A stretch of DNA of 64,000 nucleotides from positions 500,640,190 through 500,704,189 of the forward strand of contig CM060990.1 in the NCBI GenBank assembly GCA_030765065.1, given 5' to 3'. Position numbers and translations under genes: made by a program. The notes under the pieces are model-generated. The model saw only the letters and a program-made list of their open reading frames with translations. It ran no database searches and was not told where the DNA came from. The DNA comes from Deroplatys truncata (Eukaryota > Arthropoda > Insecta > Mantodea > Mantidae). This document shows, one piece after another, positions 1-13,315 of the stretch; the first letter of the stretch is position 1; each line of letters starts with the position of its first letter.

Positions 1-919
1 GAATGATCTGATCATCAGCCACGTTGCAGACGATTATAAATATGTTCGCACATTTAGGTTGGATAAAAATTATATATCCTCCCGGTCTCCTTTTTCCCAG
101 GAGACAATTCGTCTTGCTAACCACCGAGGACCACGAGTCTGATATCTTCTAATGCAATTATAAAGCAGATCCAGTGTAGAAACTGAATCTTTGTAGGTAT
201 TATGCTTGTATACTGCTTCCTATAATAATAAATGAACGTGTCTAGTTTCTCCCCCCGAATTGCAATCAGTTCTTTTAGAAAACATTAACATAGCATAAAA
301 GGGGGAGATTTCAACAAAAAAGTGAGCAGCATCATGTTTAGGAGAATGGACATCTGAGTATGAGCAATGTCCTGCAGACCCAAGGTTTTAAAATGTGCAT
401 GTCTAAAACAGATATGTGCATACATAAAATATAAAATTATATTTAAGTAGTTTTAACGAAATTTTATTCACGCAGTGAGTTGTGTGTGTTGAGATTTTAC
501 AAAATTCTCAGTTGAATACTTTCACGTTTGCTGCACACTTTCCCGACACAAATAGACAAGGTCATTAAGGCACGGACTCGTTTAAATCCCGCCAGAACAT
601 CATTTATTTTTTTCCAGGCTTTCCTCAGTCCTCATAACTAGCAAATGCCGAGAAGGTATCCAAAACTTAGGCCTGGAATGTTTTCCTCCCAAATGTCCTT
701 TCCCAAGCATTATTTCATTTCATGTGTGATCAGTATCACCGTCCGTTGTGCCGTATGCAGTAAGAACAAACAAACCATGGTTTGTATATACCTACAATAA
801 TCACTACTAATAGGGTTACGATTTAGTATTAGAATACTAAGTAAATGAGCTTTACTTTATCTTTCTGCTCCCATTTTTAGTGTTTAACATCCCTTGTCAC
901 AGAAGACGCATATATACGA
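1..919. other. A+T-rich DNA, no gene recognised
   Basis: I see no coding region, RNA gene or terminal repeats here. The stretch is A+T-rich with scattered short open frames that have no recognisable protein character. Confidence 0.5.
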
Positions 920-932
920 TGGTACCTATTAT

Positions 933-1307
933 GCATTCATTATCTGTTTACTCTCCTCTTATGTAGGACTTACACCCCCCCCCAGGACTTACAGGTCAGA
1001 GGCCCGTCGAGGAGCAGACACTCGTGGATCAGACAGAACAGCCAGGATGGGGGATCAGCCCGATGCCTGGTATGGGATGAAGGAAGTAGATGAAACGAAA
1101 TGTTGGTGAAATGGATGAAAGGAAAGGTGATGATGGAGCAGTTGGTGGAATGAATGGCGGGGGAAACCGGAGAACCCGGAGAACCCGGAGAAAACCCGCC
1201 CAGACGCCGCTTCGTCCACCACAAATCCCACATGCAGGTCCCTGGGATTGAACCCGGGCCGCCTCGGTGGAAGGCGAGCGGTCTAACCACTCGGCCACGG
1301 CGCCGCC
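933..1307 (-). mobile_element. Full-length tRNA-derived SINE (family A)
   Basis: Read on the minus strand, the element starts with a tRNA-like head at about 1307-1240. The A box TGGCCGAGTGG fits the RNA polymerase III consensus and the B box GGTTCAATCCC is perfect. A G+C-rich body follows and the tail reads GTAAACAGATAATGAATG. It is flanked by a perfect 13-bp target-site duplication, TGGTACCTATTAT, at 920-932 and 1308-1320, so both ends are fixed precisely. The head resembles a Ser/Leu-class tRNA. The open frames across it are accidental. A second, head-less copy lies at 59454-59742. A run of nine to ten C near 968-978 lies in the tail-proximal part. Confidence 0.93.
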
Positions 1308-1579
1308 TGGTACCTATTATAAAGTAAGAAAAGAAACCGCGACAGTTTTTTGCTCATACACTGAGGTATGAAATTAGCCGTAATTAGAGGAAGGCTCCTC
1401 GTATGGGACGTGGGTTCGAGAAAAGGCCTTTTTTCAGACCAGAAAATATACAACAGTTATTCTTCCCTCATCTTATTTTCAGTGAAATGACAGGTTCGCG
1501 CCTTTGGCTCTCGCGGTTAAGCTAATAAAGCACGAAAAAGAAATGAAGTAAAATGTAAGGAGAAAGGGAAAGCCGAAGA

Positions 1580-1695
1580 TCGATGCCGGGAATCAAATTA
1601 GGGCCATCTGCGTGACAGCCGTGAATGTTATGACCAGCATTCCCACGGTCCACTTCTGGTCGGCAAAGACCGGTTTGACTCCCTTGCGCATAGTC
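1580..1695 (-). mobile_element. Decayed tRNA-like SINE head
   Basis: On the minus strand there is a TGGTC...AACATTCACGGCTGTCACGC stretch followed by a B-box-like TTTGATTCCCGG. This is the arrangement of tRNA-Val-like heads in arthropod SINEs. No target-site duplication was found and the A box is degraded, so the limits are approximate. It could instead be a tRNA pseudogene. Confidence 0.4.
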
Positions 1696-4199
1696 CTACC
1701 TGCTGTGCAAGCATTACATTTACTGGCTATATTCGATATTGTTCGGGATCCTTGCCCTTGATCTTTTAATGGCTCACTGCTAAAACTCACACAATGTAAC
1801 ATACGTTTCAATTTATTTAATACTACATTAAAACGTTTGTAACATCTAAATTAACCCAAATATTACTGAATAGTCTGAAGAAGCTGTCTAGAAATAAGCT
1901 AGCATAATAAGCTAACGTGTGTATTATTCTTAAACCTTCCATTGCTAATAATGGATATATCCGTCGGAAGCCTGTCTTTTTTCTTAATCGTCACATGCAT
2001 TTGGTTTTGATTTCTTCCTTCGTGACTGCATCTGTGTGTTTTGGAATGTACAGGGTAGTTATAAGAGCTGGAACCTAAGAGAACTGACTATTTTAATTTA
2101 TTTTTATTAAATTTTCTCTGCTTAGGATGTACCCGAGTTAGACGGCCACTTTTCCATTCTTAGAACAGACAAATGTATTGCTTTTTGTGGTGTTTCGTTT
2201 GTATTTTTAACGTTAAGAATCATGGCACTTATGGAAGACAAGTTGAAAGCTGCAGTTACTTAGAGTGGTTAATGTATGACAGATCTCCAAATTATAAGTG
2301 CTACTTTCGTACGCCTCTGGTTGTATGATGTATACATTTGAAATCAATTCATTTTGTAAAATAATTTGGAATATATTTCCTTAGGGATTATTCGAGTAAA
2401 AATTAACGGTACTGAGATGTTAAACAAATATTTCTATTACGAACCTAATGCTCAGTGTATGGTAATTTGCTTATCTGGAAGATATGACAATTGAGTTTGT
2501 TGTTATGGCATACAAAATAACGTGTATTTTACGGTTGCGATAATAAAAGTAATAACGATGAGGACAATGCTGATGATAGCTTAAATAATAACTTAATACT
2601 GCTTTGTTAGAGCGTATTTTTGAAGGTTTCCTCCCACTTTACTGGAGTAATTGGGGATTTTGTTCAATTATAAGTAAGGCAGCGCTTGCACACTTTGCTA
2701 ATCAATTCCTTCCGTTTGATCGTGTGTTGCAAGCCTGCTTCTATACTTATTTAACCTATATCCTAGGACAGAGACAGCGAAAATGGAACTCACGGGTCAT
2801 TTTGGACTCGCAAGCACCGATTCCTCTTTGGCTGGCTGTCCATTTTTCCCCGACATGCTGCTGAGTGATGTAAAACGTGTTGCATATTTGATGACTTGTC
2901 ACCCCTACCATAGGAACAGAATAACTTGGTCTTCTGATCACAAGGCCTGCGAAACAGCTACCTTCATTGTCAAGAGAGCTAGCTGTCAGAGAAGAGGATT
3001 TTTCCAAAGCGCTCCAACGTTTTGGTTTTGGAGAGGGACGCAGGAAACATGGTTTACTTTACCAATTCTTGGCTAATGACAATTACAATAGTCTTAAGGT
3101 TTTTCGTAAACATTTTCAATATAGTAGAAATGATAAACCCCATAATTTACGAATATTTTAGACGTGTTGTTATTCACGGTCATACAGATATACCGTCACT
3201 TTTCAGGTTCTTGGAATCTTAGCTGGGTCTTAAAAACTAGAGGTTGTAAGAGTTTATGTTGGTAGGTTGAAATATTCCTTACATCATTGTATTAATAATT
3301 AAAGGAACATCCTATACATCCCGTACACTTATAGCTGTAGCGAGCGATATTATACAGTAAGGCATGTGCACGATAGTGGCAGAGAAAGCAAATTTAACAC
3401 CTTATTATCGTTCCGTGCAGCCTCGGGGCAAAATATAGTAAGCCTATCATAGCCGAAGCCACCCGAGTTATGATGCCGAAGCTCGACTATTAGAGGGTAA
3501 TGCCACACCAATCAAATATGCGTGCCTTCTGGAGGGCTACCGAGTACAACACACCTCACATTCCGCAGGGCATTATCCTGTTTCCTGGTTATGGCAAATA
3601 TAGGGAGATCGACAATAAATTTCCGTTATTTGTGTAGTTTTCCCACCCTAATATTCATGAGCTGTAGTTAATTCCATCGCGTGCGTCTTCTTTCAGCACG
3701 TGTCGTTACCACAAGCGCGTGTCTGTGGCACTTTTTGTGCTAAGAGGCAACTTTACATCAGGATGACTTGTCAGAGTCACGCGACAGTCCGTGTTTCGAG
3801 TCCACCTATGAAAGTTTGCTTCTTTTACCTGGTTGAGTCATAGGTGAACACATGTTGGTAATTAAGTGGTATATAAATAATTTTTAACAAAGGTAAAATT
3901 AAATAAATGAGATTTACTGCATACTACTGTGAAAGCCATTAATGGAATAAATTCTTCTGACTCTTCCGTTTTTGCTAGCTCATATTACTTTCGACCAATA
4001 AACCGACAGGAAAATTTTAATTTCAAGCAATAACGGACGTAATCCCTATATTGTATATTGTTGTTTATTAGGAGAAATATTTCCTAGTTTTAGTTTTAAA
4101 AACACTACTGGAAGAAAAACAAGTTGTAATGGCTGGCCTTAATTCTGCTTGGGGATGGATTCGTTTTAGCACTTCATTTGATAATGCATTACATTTCCT
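1696..4199. other. No gene recognised
   Basis: About 2.5 kb of A+T-rich DNA. Several overlapping open frames of 64-97 codons lie at 2604-3222, but they have no recognisable motif and overlap on both strands, so I do not call them genes. No terminal repeats were seen. Confidence 0.45.
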
Positions 4200-4233
4200 C
4201 TTCTTCTTCTTCTTCTTCTTCTTCTTCTTCTTC
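4200..4233. repeat. (TTC)n microsatellite
   Basis: Eleven uninterrupted TTC triplets. Confidence 0.97.
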
Positions 4234-5032
4234 AAGGCTTAGGCCCTTCGGTCCCTTACGCGTCCATCAAATTGATCTCAAGATCGTTTTACTGGCTTCC
4301 GAATGACCTTCCTAATGGATTATATCTCATGGCTGCTCTTGCTATACGTGTAGTTGGCATTCTATTTACGTGGTCTTTTCAGTTAATTCCTGAAATACAC
4401 TGCCTAGACATCATTAGAATTTTTAATTTTTTTTCTATATAAAAAAAAATACTTGTGACTTTGTCACTTCTAAATTTATCGATAAAATGAAATTACTCAA
4501 TAAGATTACCACCAAACATTTCAATAAGCTGTGATGCTTCAAATTAATTTAATTTCAAATATAATAATGGTAATTTAAGTTTTTGTAATACAAGAATATG
4601 TATTCCACAAAAACGTCTAAATTTTAAGGGCAGATAAAAAGCTAAAATCGGTACATCTATAAGTTTTGGGTTATGGGTTTCTCATTAATGTCCGAGTATC
4701 AAATTTTGAAAACCCGTAAGTTTCATTCTGTAACAAAGTTGACTTAGAGATGCCATTTTATGGAGAGCGGAGAACCAACCGTTTTACCCTTTGAAATAGT
4801 TCACTAATAACCCTACGCGTTCTGAAATAAGAGGAGGGAATTCCAAAACATTTCTTCCAATAATTTCTAAAATTTAAGCAAGTTCTACGAATACTATGAA
4901 TGGAATCACATATCCATTTATCTAAGCAAGTAAAAGTTTGCCTAAACCTCTTTATCATTCTCAGCTTAATTCCATGTCTTTTTCCATTTTATGAAAATAA
5001 AAATGTTTATAGGTCTTAGAGTTTTTGAAATA

Positions 5033-6272
5033 CGAGGGCAGTCCCAGAAGTATCCGACCTGACGTATATATTGCGGTTGTTGTTTCAAACAAATGACTAT
5101 GGTAGAAAGAACCACCTTTATAAGCTTAAGTTTGAAGTTTGAAGTACGTTGTTTAGTAATTCTTTGGCAGTCATTAATAGTGAACTCTCTCAGCGAATTT
5201 GTAAACATGAATAAACTGGCCATCGTTATGTGATACAATACTTTCATTTGAAAGGTCTTAGTCCAACTAATATTACAGATGAGCTAGATTCTAATCTAGG
5301 GGAGTCTGCTCCTTTGTTTACAGCAATAAAATATTGGGTGGCAGAGTTTAAGAGAGGTCGTACGAGCAGCCAAGACGAACATCGCAGTGGTCGACCAAAT
5401 GAGGTGACCACGCCAGAAATTGTGAAGAAAATCCACAAAATGGTATTGGATGACCGTCGACTGAAATGCGTAGGCATTTCAAAAAGTGCTGTACATCGCA
5501 TACTAACTGAAAATTTAGACATGAGAAAGCTGTGAGCAACATGGGTTTACTCACAATGGAACAAAAGCAGCGTCGTGAGGATACTTCAGTCGAGTGTTTG
5601 GCGATGTTTCGCTGCAATAAAGCAAGTTTTTGCGTCGATTAATAACCATGGATGAAACATGGGCCCATCACTTCACACCTGAGACAAAGGAACAGTCAAA
5701 ACAGTGGACTGAAATGGGAGAATCGGCTCCAAAGAAGGCGAAGACAGTTCCTTCTGCAGGCAAGATTATGGCGTCAGTTTTTTTTGGGATGCGCGTGGGA
5801 TAATTTGAATTGGGTATCTTCAAAAAGGAAACGAAATCAATGGCGAGTATTATGCAGACTTATTGCAGCGTTTGAATGATGAAATCAAGCAAACACGGCC
5901 TCATTTAGCGAAAAAGAAGGTTCTGTTCCATCAAGACAATGCACCAGTTCACACATCCATTATCGCCATGGCCAAAATCAAGGAGTTAAAGTTCGAATTG
6001 CTTCCTAATGCACCCTATTTGCCAGCCTTAGCCCCCTCTGAAGAAATGGCTTGGTGATAAAAGGTTTGCTAACGATGAAGAGGTAGAGTTTGCAGTTGAT
6101 GGCTATTTTGCAGAACTCGACGGTTCTCACTTTAAACAGGGTATCGAAGCTATTGAACATCGCTAGGAAAACTACATCGAGCTGAAAGGAGACTATGTAG
6201 AGAAATAAAGATGATTTTTTCCAAACTTTTTGCGTTTTCTTTGTAGGTCGGATACTTCTGGGACAGTCCCCG
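5033..6272 (+). mobile_element. Mariner transposon, complete ends, broken transposase
   Basis: The terminal inverted repeats are 28 bp with 25 matches. The left one begins CGAGGGCAGTCCCAGAAGTA and the right one ends with the complement of CGGGGACTGTCCCAGAAGTA. TA target duplications sit at 5031-5032 and 6273-6274. At 1240 bp it has the usual mariner length. It encodes one decayed DD34D transposase on the plus strand. It is a plain Tc1/mariner DNA transposon, immobile by itself because its gene is broken. Confidence 0.95.
5206..6208 (+). pseudogene. Mariner DD34D transposase, pseudogene
   Basis: The N-terminal part (5230-5535) shows the paired-like DNA-binding region: GLSPTNITDEL, then WVAEFKRGRTS, then GRPNEVTTPEIVKKIH and a second helix-turn-helix ending near RILTENLDMRKL. 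The catalytic domain is recognisable downstream: MDETW with HFTPETK near 5650, LFHQDNAPVHTS near 5925-5955 (second Asp), and a LAPS motif near 6030 where the third Asp should follow. The C-terminus LKGDYVEK is at about 6180-6205. The frame is interrupted by an in-frame stop near the start (TGA after the first eight codons), a TGA after LDMRKL, a frameshift at the T-run near 5778-5785, and loss of sequence right after LAPS that removes the third catalytic Asp region. The likely original start is the ATG at 5206. Confidence 0.92.
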
Positions 6273-6274
6273 TA

Positions 6275-9200
6275 GGCAACTTAATTGTCGCATTGAGTGT
6301 ACAGTATAAACAATTTAAAATTTATTGTGAGTGATAAATTCAGTGGGCGGTAAATAACTGTTTCAAAATTGAGGGCATTGTCTACTCTGCATACGTTAAA
6401 CAAGGAATTCAGTTTTTAACTGTAGAATAAGGTTCAAACCTGCGAATATTAATGCTTAAACACTTAGGTATATTATACTTTTAGAAGAGCAAAAGTTAAA
6501 GTGTATATTTTATAGTAATATATAAAATAAGTAAGAGCTTTTCAGAATTTACAGCAGCACAGTAACTTATTTTGACAGAAAAAGTACCACATATCTGGTT
6601 GAAATAAGAATGTAAATTGAAATAACCATATAAAAAGAACCACGTGTAAATAAATCATCAGTATCACGCTACTGGTTTAAGTCCAAATAGTTGGCCTAAA
6701 GACAACTTTAAATCATAGGTTCCCAAGCTCTTCCTGCTGGCATTCCGCTTCATGAGCTCTGAAATTACCACGTACCTCAAGGACTACATTTTCTCTCATA
6801 TGCATTTTTGAGGATAAAGGGAATCGAGGTAGTTTTAAAACTCCCATACTACATAAGGCAGGTAATTGTAATAAATAATACAATATATGTGGCTGAATCG
6901 AGAAAGCTAGCTTACATAAAAATAATTATACCCAATCGGTTGATGCCGTAATTATTGACGGGAAGATATAAATAATTAAATAATGAAATTATAGCAAGAT
7001 AAACAAATAATTGCAATAAATAATTTCCGTGTATTAAACCATTCTATAATATAATAAGCCGGAGTTGAAATATTTGTCCAGAAAGAAAAAGATAATTAGC
7101 AAGTCATGTAGGGAGGACTTTAATGACAACCGAATATAGAACAGATTATTTTAAAGATTCTTGGAATGTAGTTAGGGTTTAATTCAGTACGTTTGAAAAG
7201 TTACGTAGGCAGTAATTCTGTAAATTAGAAAGGGAATGAAATTCTGAGATTCAAGGAGGTACCGCATAGCAACAGCTTCAGATACGAATACGTAGGGTTT
7301 TAAGATTATTCCGCGAGAGTGAAGGTTGATAAGGGTATTGATATGTGGACGGAGCTTAAGTTAAGACAAGTGCGTGCATTCTACATACGTTCGTGCATAC
7401 ATTCGTGATATATTCTTGAATCTCCTGAGATTCTTGACTCTCGTGTGACTTACTCGCTTGTGTAATTTTTAAATTGTGTAGCGCACATGAACTCACCGAT
7501 GTTAGAACGATTTAGCGGCTATTGTCAGAGATCTTTCCGAGTAACATTTGAGAGACTTGCGGCAACTGACGCTTCGCTTAGTTATTGTTATAGAAGTAAT
7601 TAATTCGTCAATTCAACAGTCGGGAACTCTTCTCAAACTGAACATTTTAGTCAACATTAAGTTTTATCAGCTAAAGAAACCGGTGTTATCCTTTCAAGAT
7701 ACACCAACGCATACCCGAGATAAAGAACTCATAGCAATACCACTAGAGCAGCTGGCGCACGAGACAATGCAGAACGAGGTACAAGATGGCATCATAAAGC
7801 TCATTAACATTGTTATAAAAATTGCAGCAGAGAGCGGTTTGAAAAGTGCCGCACCTAGAACGGGTTAACGGACGTCAATACAGAACTGCTGAATCAAATC
7901 TAAAGTACTGACTGGAGAAAAATATGAATAAAGTTGCAAAAAACTTAAATCTGTGTCGTTACAGTCTATATGGGCCTAGAATTATCAACCCGGCTGCCGA
8001 CCTCACGCTCACATGTACAACGTCGATGTGGACGATCATCCAGCTGATACGAAAGGATGATGTCAGTGCCATGCATTTACATTAATTTACCGGAAAAATT
8101 AAAAAATAAACATTTGAATTCAAATGTGCGGAAATAATATTTTGAACCCTTAGCAGTCATTTTATTCTGTTGTTTAGTTATTTGATGAATGTCGCAAGAA
8201 CACCGAACAACAGTAGGCTAATGATGCTGTTCTTATTTGCAGTTATTGGGTTGTTATGTTCATCCACTTATTGTATTATTAAGTCAGAATAATTATGCTT
8301 GTAACACAAGAAGAAACATCATTTGCACATTTATGTCTTTAAGATCAAGTACAGTGAAAAGGGATCCTCGCGATACTGGAGTTTATTGCATTATAAATAA
8401 GTATAAATATCAATCAAAGATTTTTAAGAAACAAGCATAAGAATACCCGTAAGTATACAATAAACAGTTTAGTGTAATACGCGGAAAGAAATTGAATTAA
8501 TACGTTTTTCTAATGTAACTTTTAGTTATGTAGGTATCCTTCGACAATGCAAGAGGAATTATATCACAGTCACTTATTTCCTTCTAATGAAATCATTATT
8601 TCCCTTTTTTCGAAGTATTTTGTGTTCCGTGTAAATCTCCCACCCCTCCGTTTTGGGAACCACTTTACTAGAATAATACGCACGAAAATCAAGTGAGTTA
8701 CATAAATTCGTAAGTTGATAAGAATTTTGTAGTGTCAGTATCCAGCCAGATCAGAAAAACAACAGCAATATTATACATCGTATTTTATAGGTATATAGGT
8801 ATTGTTTTCTGTTTCAGGTAAAGCTTATGTCGCTAAAGTCTGCGATGAAGAATTTTCACCTTACAGATAGATAACATGTGGCAGCAAAGTAGCGCTGAAA
8901 ATTAGAATTCCAGTATGGCAGATTTAAAATACATAATCTTTCTCTGAATTGGATAAATTTGATATGCAAGAATACTCCTAAAAAGCCAGTGTATATCTGT
9001 AGATAGAATTAGCTAGAGTCACCGTTGATTCCGGGAAAGCAGTGAGTGGATGTTTTCCTCTTGGTGCTTCACATAGGGGAGGGCTTTAGAAATGCCTCAT
9101 AGACCATGTCAACACGTTTTCCATGCAATTACTCCCAGTTTTCTCTCTAGTTTGCGTTCCGCAGCATCGTAGTCATTTGAAGCTGAAATATGCTGAAAAG

Positions 9201-9590
9201 CATATCATCACTTCCTTTTACGAAGCAATTTTAAGATGGAATTGGTGGACAACCGCCCGTACAATAGAATTTTGAAAATATTTCCGAAAACTTTATGTTG
9301 TGTGTGTAGCCATCAATAGCCATTGGAGAGAAAAAACGTCCTATTGTTTTCGTTAACCAAAAATACTATGCACAATCGTGAAAAAAGTAAAACAGAAGGA
9401 AAACAAAACAGAAAGGATATCGAATACCAATAAACATTTAAAGATGTGACATGGGAAGCTGACGATTTTAACGTAAGAATTTTCACAACAGAACATATAT
9501 GTTAAAATCTTAATACCGCTATATTACAAACGTTATTGAATACAATTTGGTGACTGGGCCACAATTTCTAAATAGCACACCCATAAAATG
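6275..9590. other. No gene recognised
   Basis: About 3.3 kb of A+T-rich DNA. The 106-codon open frame at 7548-7868 and the 67-codon frame at 8237-8440 show no family motif. No terminal repeats or tRNA-like boxes were found. Confidence 0.45.
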
Positions 9591-9599
9591 GGCCCATCG

Positions 9600-10650
9600 C
9601 TTAAGATACATTTCTTTATGCCGTCACGCAGATTTTGTATTGTTGATTGCACCGAGTTATTTGGTATGACACGATGTACTCGTGTGTAGCCTTCTTGAGT
9701 CCATTAATGTCCCTTGGATTCCTAATGTACACTTTAGACTTGAAATAACCTCGAAGGAAGGACACACATATAGATCGTAAGAAGGTGCGGGCCAAGGAAT
9801 ATTTCCTCCTCTGGAAGTCACATACTTTGGAAGCATTTCTTTAACCATTGTAATGGACATGTTAGTAGTGTGGGCTGTAGCCCAACAATTTAAAACCAGA
9901 TGCTGTTGATGCACGATAATGTAGCTCTGGAGTTAGAAACTCTCTTAACATCTGTAGTTATACGTTGGAAGCCAAGGTGACAACTTTATCATTCTCTTAA
10001 AAAAATAAGAATTATGATTCTAAAACTGGCAACGACACACCAGGCTGTTAGATCTGGAATATGCATAAAGCGCATATAAGCTACCGTGGATTTGAATGAG
10101 ACCAATATCTAAAATTTGGTTTGTTCACTGTGACATTTAAATAAAAGTGGGCTTCGTCACACATTATCAGAACCATGTCCTCAGCAAAGACGGTGAAACA
10201 TTTTTCACAGAATCTCATTTAATTTGCTTTATCACTATTGTTTAACCATTTAACCATTACCATCTTATAAGGATAAACACTTAAATCTTTATTCAGAATT
10301 TTTCTCAAACTTGCACGTGATAAACTTAAGACAAAGGTATTTTATTCGTTCAGTAACTAGGGCCCCTTACCATTGTCTGCCTGACTCTTTCGATGTTTTG
10401 TGGTGTTCCCACAGTGTGTACAGGACCTGGTAATTTCTTCTTCGTTGCAAAAGCAGGTACTCGGAAGTTCTGTATTATTAACTCCATAGTGTTCCTTTTA
10501 GGAACGGCACCATGATGTGGAACATTAAAATGCCGACGTACCAATCCTTGTATAAAGAGTGCCTTGTCACCACTAAAAAAAAAGTAAGAATAGCACTGCT
10601 TACCACCACAACTCACGTACTCACTTATATGTCATAATATTTGACTTCCT
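9600..10650 (-). pseudogene. HTH/DDE transposase relic (DUF4817/DDE_3 type)
   Basis: The N-terminal end lies at about 10616-10350: RHFNVPHHGAVPKRNT, KKKLPGPVHTV and TPQNIERVRQTM. This matches the helix-turn-helix and linker (RRF...P.R.TI, GRPRTVRTPENIERVRQA) of an IS630/Tc1/mariner-related transposase group abundant in insects. The C-terminal catalytic end lies at about 9830-9700: LPKYVTSRGGNIPWPAPSYD, matching the usual FPGRVISR.GDI.WPPRSPDLT before the last acidic residue. The middle is degraded and the conserved 'DLTPLDFFLWG' stretch is altered to DLYVCPSFEV, so it is clearly dead. No terminal inverted repeats were found, so the limits are approximate. A related relic is at 47.5-48.6 kb. 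Confidence 0.75.
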
Positions 10651-10750
10651 AACGCTTTTCCTAAAATTCATGTTTCCTTAATGTAAATTTTCATAGATCA
10701 TACTTCCTAAATTTGTTTTCCTAAACATGCATTCCTAATATTCACGGTTC
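10643..10750. repeat. Degenerate short repeat containing TTCCTAA
   Basis: CTTCCTAA, TTTCCTAAAATTCAT and related variants recur six or seven times with spacing of about 15-35 bp. The array directly abuts the transposase relic and may be a subterminal repeat of that element. Confidence 0.5.
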
Positions 10751-11582
10751 GTAAGTAGTATATAAATGTGGCTTCTACGAAATATAATGTATAAATACAT
10801 GTGATACCGTGTAAACAGGATAATTAAAAAGGCAAACTAAATATCTTCGTTACATGCAAAAAGCTGTGTACTCGATGTAACGTAATATGCAGACATAGAA
10901 TTTTAAGACAAATGCCCATTTTGTTCCTTTACGAGAAAACAAAAAATTATTAATATTTAGTATCATGGATATTAAAACAATTTGTAGGGTTTTATGGTAC
11001 TCTAATATGCCATAAACTGGCTGTTTAATATGTCAATATTCTTAATATATGTAGGAATATTTAATACACGTAAGAATATTTCAAAGGTAACGTTTCAAGG
11101 ATTAAGGTACACTGGGACTGAATTTTCAAGTGCCCATGTTTCTGTATGGATTTTTATGAAACTTTTACGGTAATTGCATTGCTATTAAATTAATATGAAT
11201 ACCAGATATAATTTAAATTGAACAAATACTTTGCGAGCTATTAATTATTTAATAAATTTTATCATGCAAATCTATCTCATAATCCAAATGAACCACGCGT
11301 CTCAAAATTTGAGAAAATCAGTTGTAATTTTTGGAATTGGAACTTTAAATTACATTCAAAACTAGTATGTTTTGAAAGTTCAATATATTTTGTTGAATAA
11401 ATTATCATATATTTTTTAACATGTTAAAAATTTTAATATCTAAAATGAATCATTTTTGATAAGATTTTTTTTTGGAAAACAATTATTGGTGTTAGCATAT
11501 TTTGGTAACGGAATATTACCATGGATACTTCTGTAGATATTGTGAAATTTTAGCTGTATTTAAAGAAAAATTGAGGCGCGTG
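10751..11582. other. No gene recognised
   Basis: Strongly A+T-rich spacer with no open frame or motif I can support. Confidence 0.45.
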
Positions 11583-11589
11583 AGTAGTT

Positions 11590-11860
11590 TAAATAGAGGG
11601 ATTCGAGAACAGTGTTTTGCGTTTATATGGGAAAGGATAGAGAAAACGGGGGAGATGTGGCGGTTCATGGAGAAAAATGCGTTTATATGGGAGAGATAGG
11701 GAATACGAGGGCTGATGCTAGGATAGACAGGGGTTGAAGGAGAGAAATACATTTATATGGGGGGAATAAAAAAACGGAGAGAGATGCTATGCTAGGAACC
11801 AGTTGAGGGAGGGGGAAATGCGTTTATATGTGAGAGGTACGGAAAACAATGATAGGTGTT
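11590..11860. repeat. Left outer tandem repeat of the Polinton-like fossil
   Basis: The core GCGTTTATATGGGAGAGATA recurs at 11619, 11679, 11749 and 11819, giving units of 60-70 bp. Between the cores lie purine-rich GGGAAAACGGGGAGAG-like blocks and GATGCTAGGATAGACAG-like blocks. It is mirrored by the longer array at 30490-30968. Confidence 0.85.
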
Positions 11861-12149
11861 AGGAATTGTGGTTAAAATTGTAATACAAAGAACGCATTAT
11901 TCAAGAACTTTTACAAAAAAAATACCTGAGTATAGATCATTTGTACGCTATTCGAGGAGGGGTCTTTAGTGGAAAAACCCCTAAGACAGTAGTGTATATA
12001 TAATGAATCCAGCGCAATTAATATGCAAGAATGTGCAATTAATATGCTAATTAGGCCTCCCCTCCACCTTCCACGCACCCTTGTACCTTTTGGTTGCAGC
12101 TGAGGTCATAATGGAAAGGTTGACAGGTATGTAATTAAGGTTGTCCATC

Positions 12150-12530
12150 ACCTGTCAAAATGAACAATGGTGTAATCAATTATGCTTTGTAACAAAAGAG
12201 GAGACGCTATTCTCCCCATTCCATTCCCCGCACACGTACACGTTAGGAAGGTCACACCTGTAGCAACCCCCTCCCCCAGGTGTATTTTATTCTCTCTCCA
12301 AACATGCGCACTTGCAATATAACAAAGACCGTACCTTTGTCCTGCCAAAATGAACAATGGTTTAATAAATTATGCTTTGTAACAAAAGAGGAGACGCTAT
12401 TCTCCCCATTCCATTCTCCCGCAAAAGTGGTCATTAGCAAGGCCACACATGTAGCAAACACCCTCCCCCACAGCATTCTATTCTCTCCAAACACGCGCAC
12501 CTGGCATATATAACAAAAGATCAGACTGGT
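12150..12530. repeat. Duplicated ~190-bp block, left arm
   Basis: Two tandem copies (about 12160-12350 and 12350-12530) share AAAATGAACAATGG, TTATGCTTTGTAACAAAAGA, CTATTCTCCCCATTCCATTC and TTCTCTCCAAACA. The same pair appears inverted at about 29800-30170 in the right arm. No protein is encoded; the open frames here are repeat shadows. Confidence 0.85.
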
Positions 12531-12673
12531 GTCACGGTAACAAAAGAACTCTTGGAACCTGTGCTATTATACCAGGCCTGCCTTTTGTTTGAGGGTGAAA
12601 GAGAGAGAGACCCGTTCCCACGAGGAAAGTTTCCATTCATTATAGCCGGCGGGCAGTTCTCTCTGAGAGCAGC

Positions 12674-12791
12674 CGAACCTTCACGAAGACCTACGGACAT
12701 CTCCGAACATAGTTATACACGATCGTAACATCTCTAACACTTCTACCAAGCACACGAACCGGCACGACGACCTACGAGAATCGTCAAACAT
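12674..12791 (+). repeat. Recurrent 37-bp motif, left copies 1-2
   Basis: Two copies (12674-12710 and 12755-12791), 81 bp apart, of a motif with core CACGAAGACCTACGG flanked by CGAACC on the left and CCGAACAT on the right. Further copies lie at 15848-15960 and 17191-17324 and, inverted, at 27482-27514 and 29291-29484. The role is unknown; the regular spacing resembles iterated binding sites. Confidence 0.75.
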
Positions 12792-13315
12792 GGTTATACA
12801 TGTTCTAAATCTCTGTTTATGCGTCTATTGTCTCTTTCAAACAGAAATATCAAAAATGTGTTTAACATAAATCATTACCTATATTAAACCCTGTGTACAC
12901 TTAGCTATCCTTAGGTCTGTTTTAGAATCTTACTGCAGGCAAAAGTTTAATGTTTAATTCCTAATAAAAATGATACTTGGATAGGGTAAAACATTAGTAT
13001 GACATACTAGCATTAATGAAAGGCGTTCTCGGATATAGAGAGGTCGAATCTTAGTGTGGTGAGACATTAAGGCTTAATAACTAATAAATTATAGCTGGCG
13101 CAAAACTTCTGGAATCGTGACCTTGATTTCCACCCCAGCTGCCGAGCCTAGGAATGGTTTATGTTTAGCTTAATCAACGAAAGCGATATAATGCCTTTGC
13201 TTACTCACAGTGGGTAACACATACAGACTGCATAGAAAGTGTCCGCATCTGGTTGTAATTTCAAAGAGAGCAGTACCTAAATAATACTTATTCTATATTT
13301 GTTATATTTATAACC

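Noticed and set aside
1240-1307. Possible functional tRNA gene (Ser/Leu type), minus strand
   Set aside because: Pol III boxes are good, but the sequence continues into a SINE body bounded by a target duplication, so it is the SINE head.
2604-3222. Cluster of overlapping frames of 64-97 codons
   Set aside because: Frames overlap on both strands and none has a recognisable motif, start context or homologue I know.
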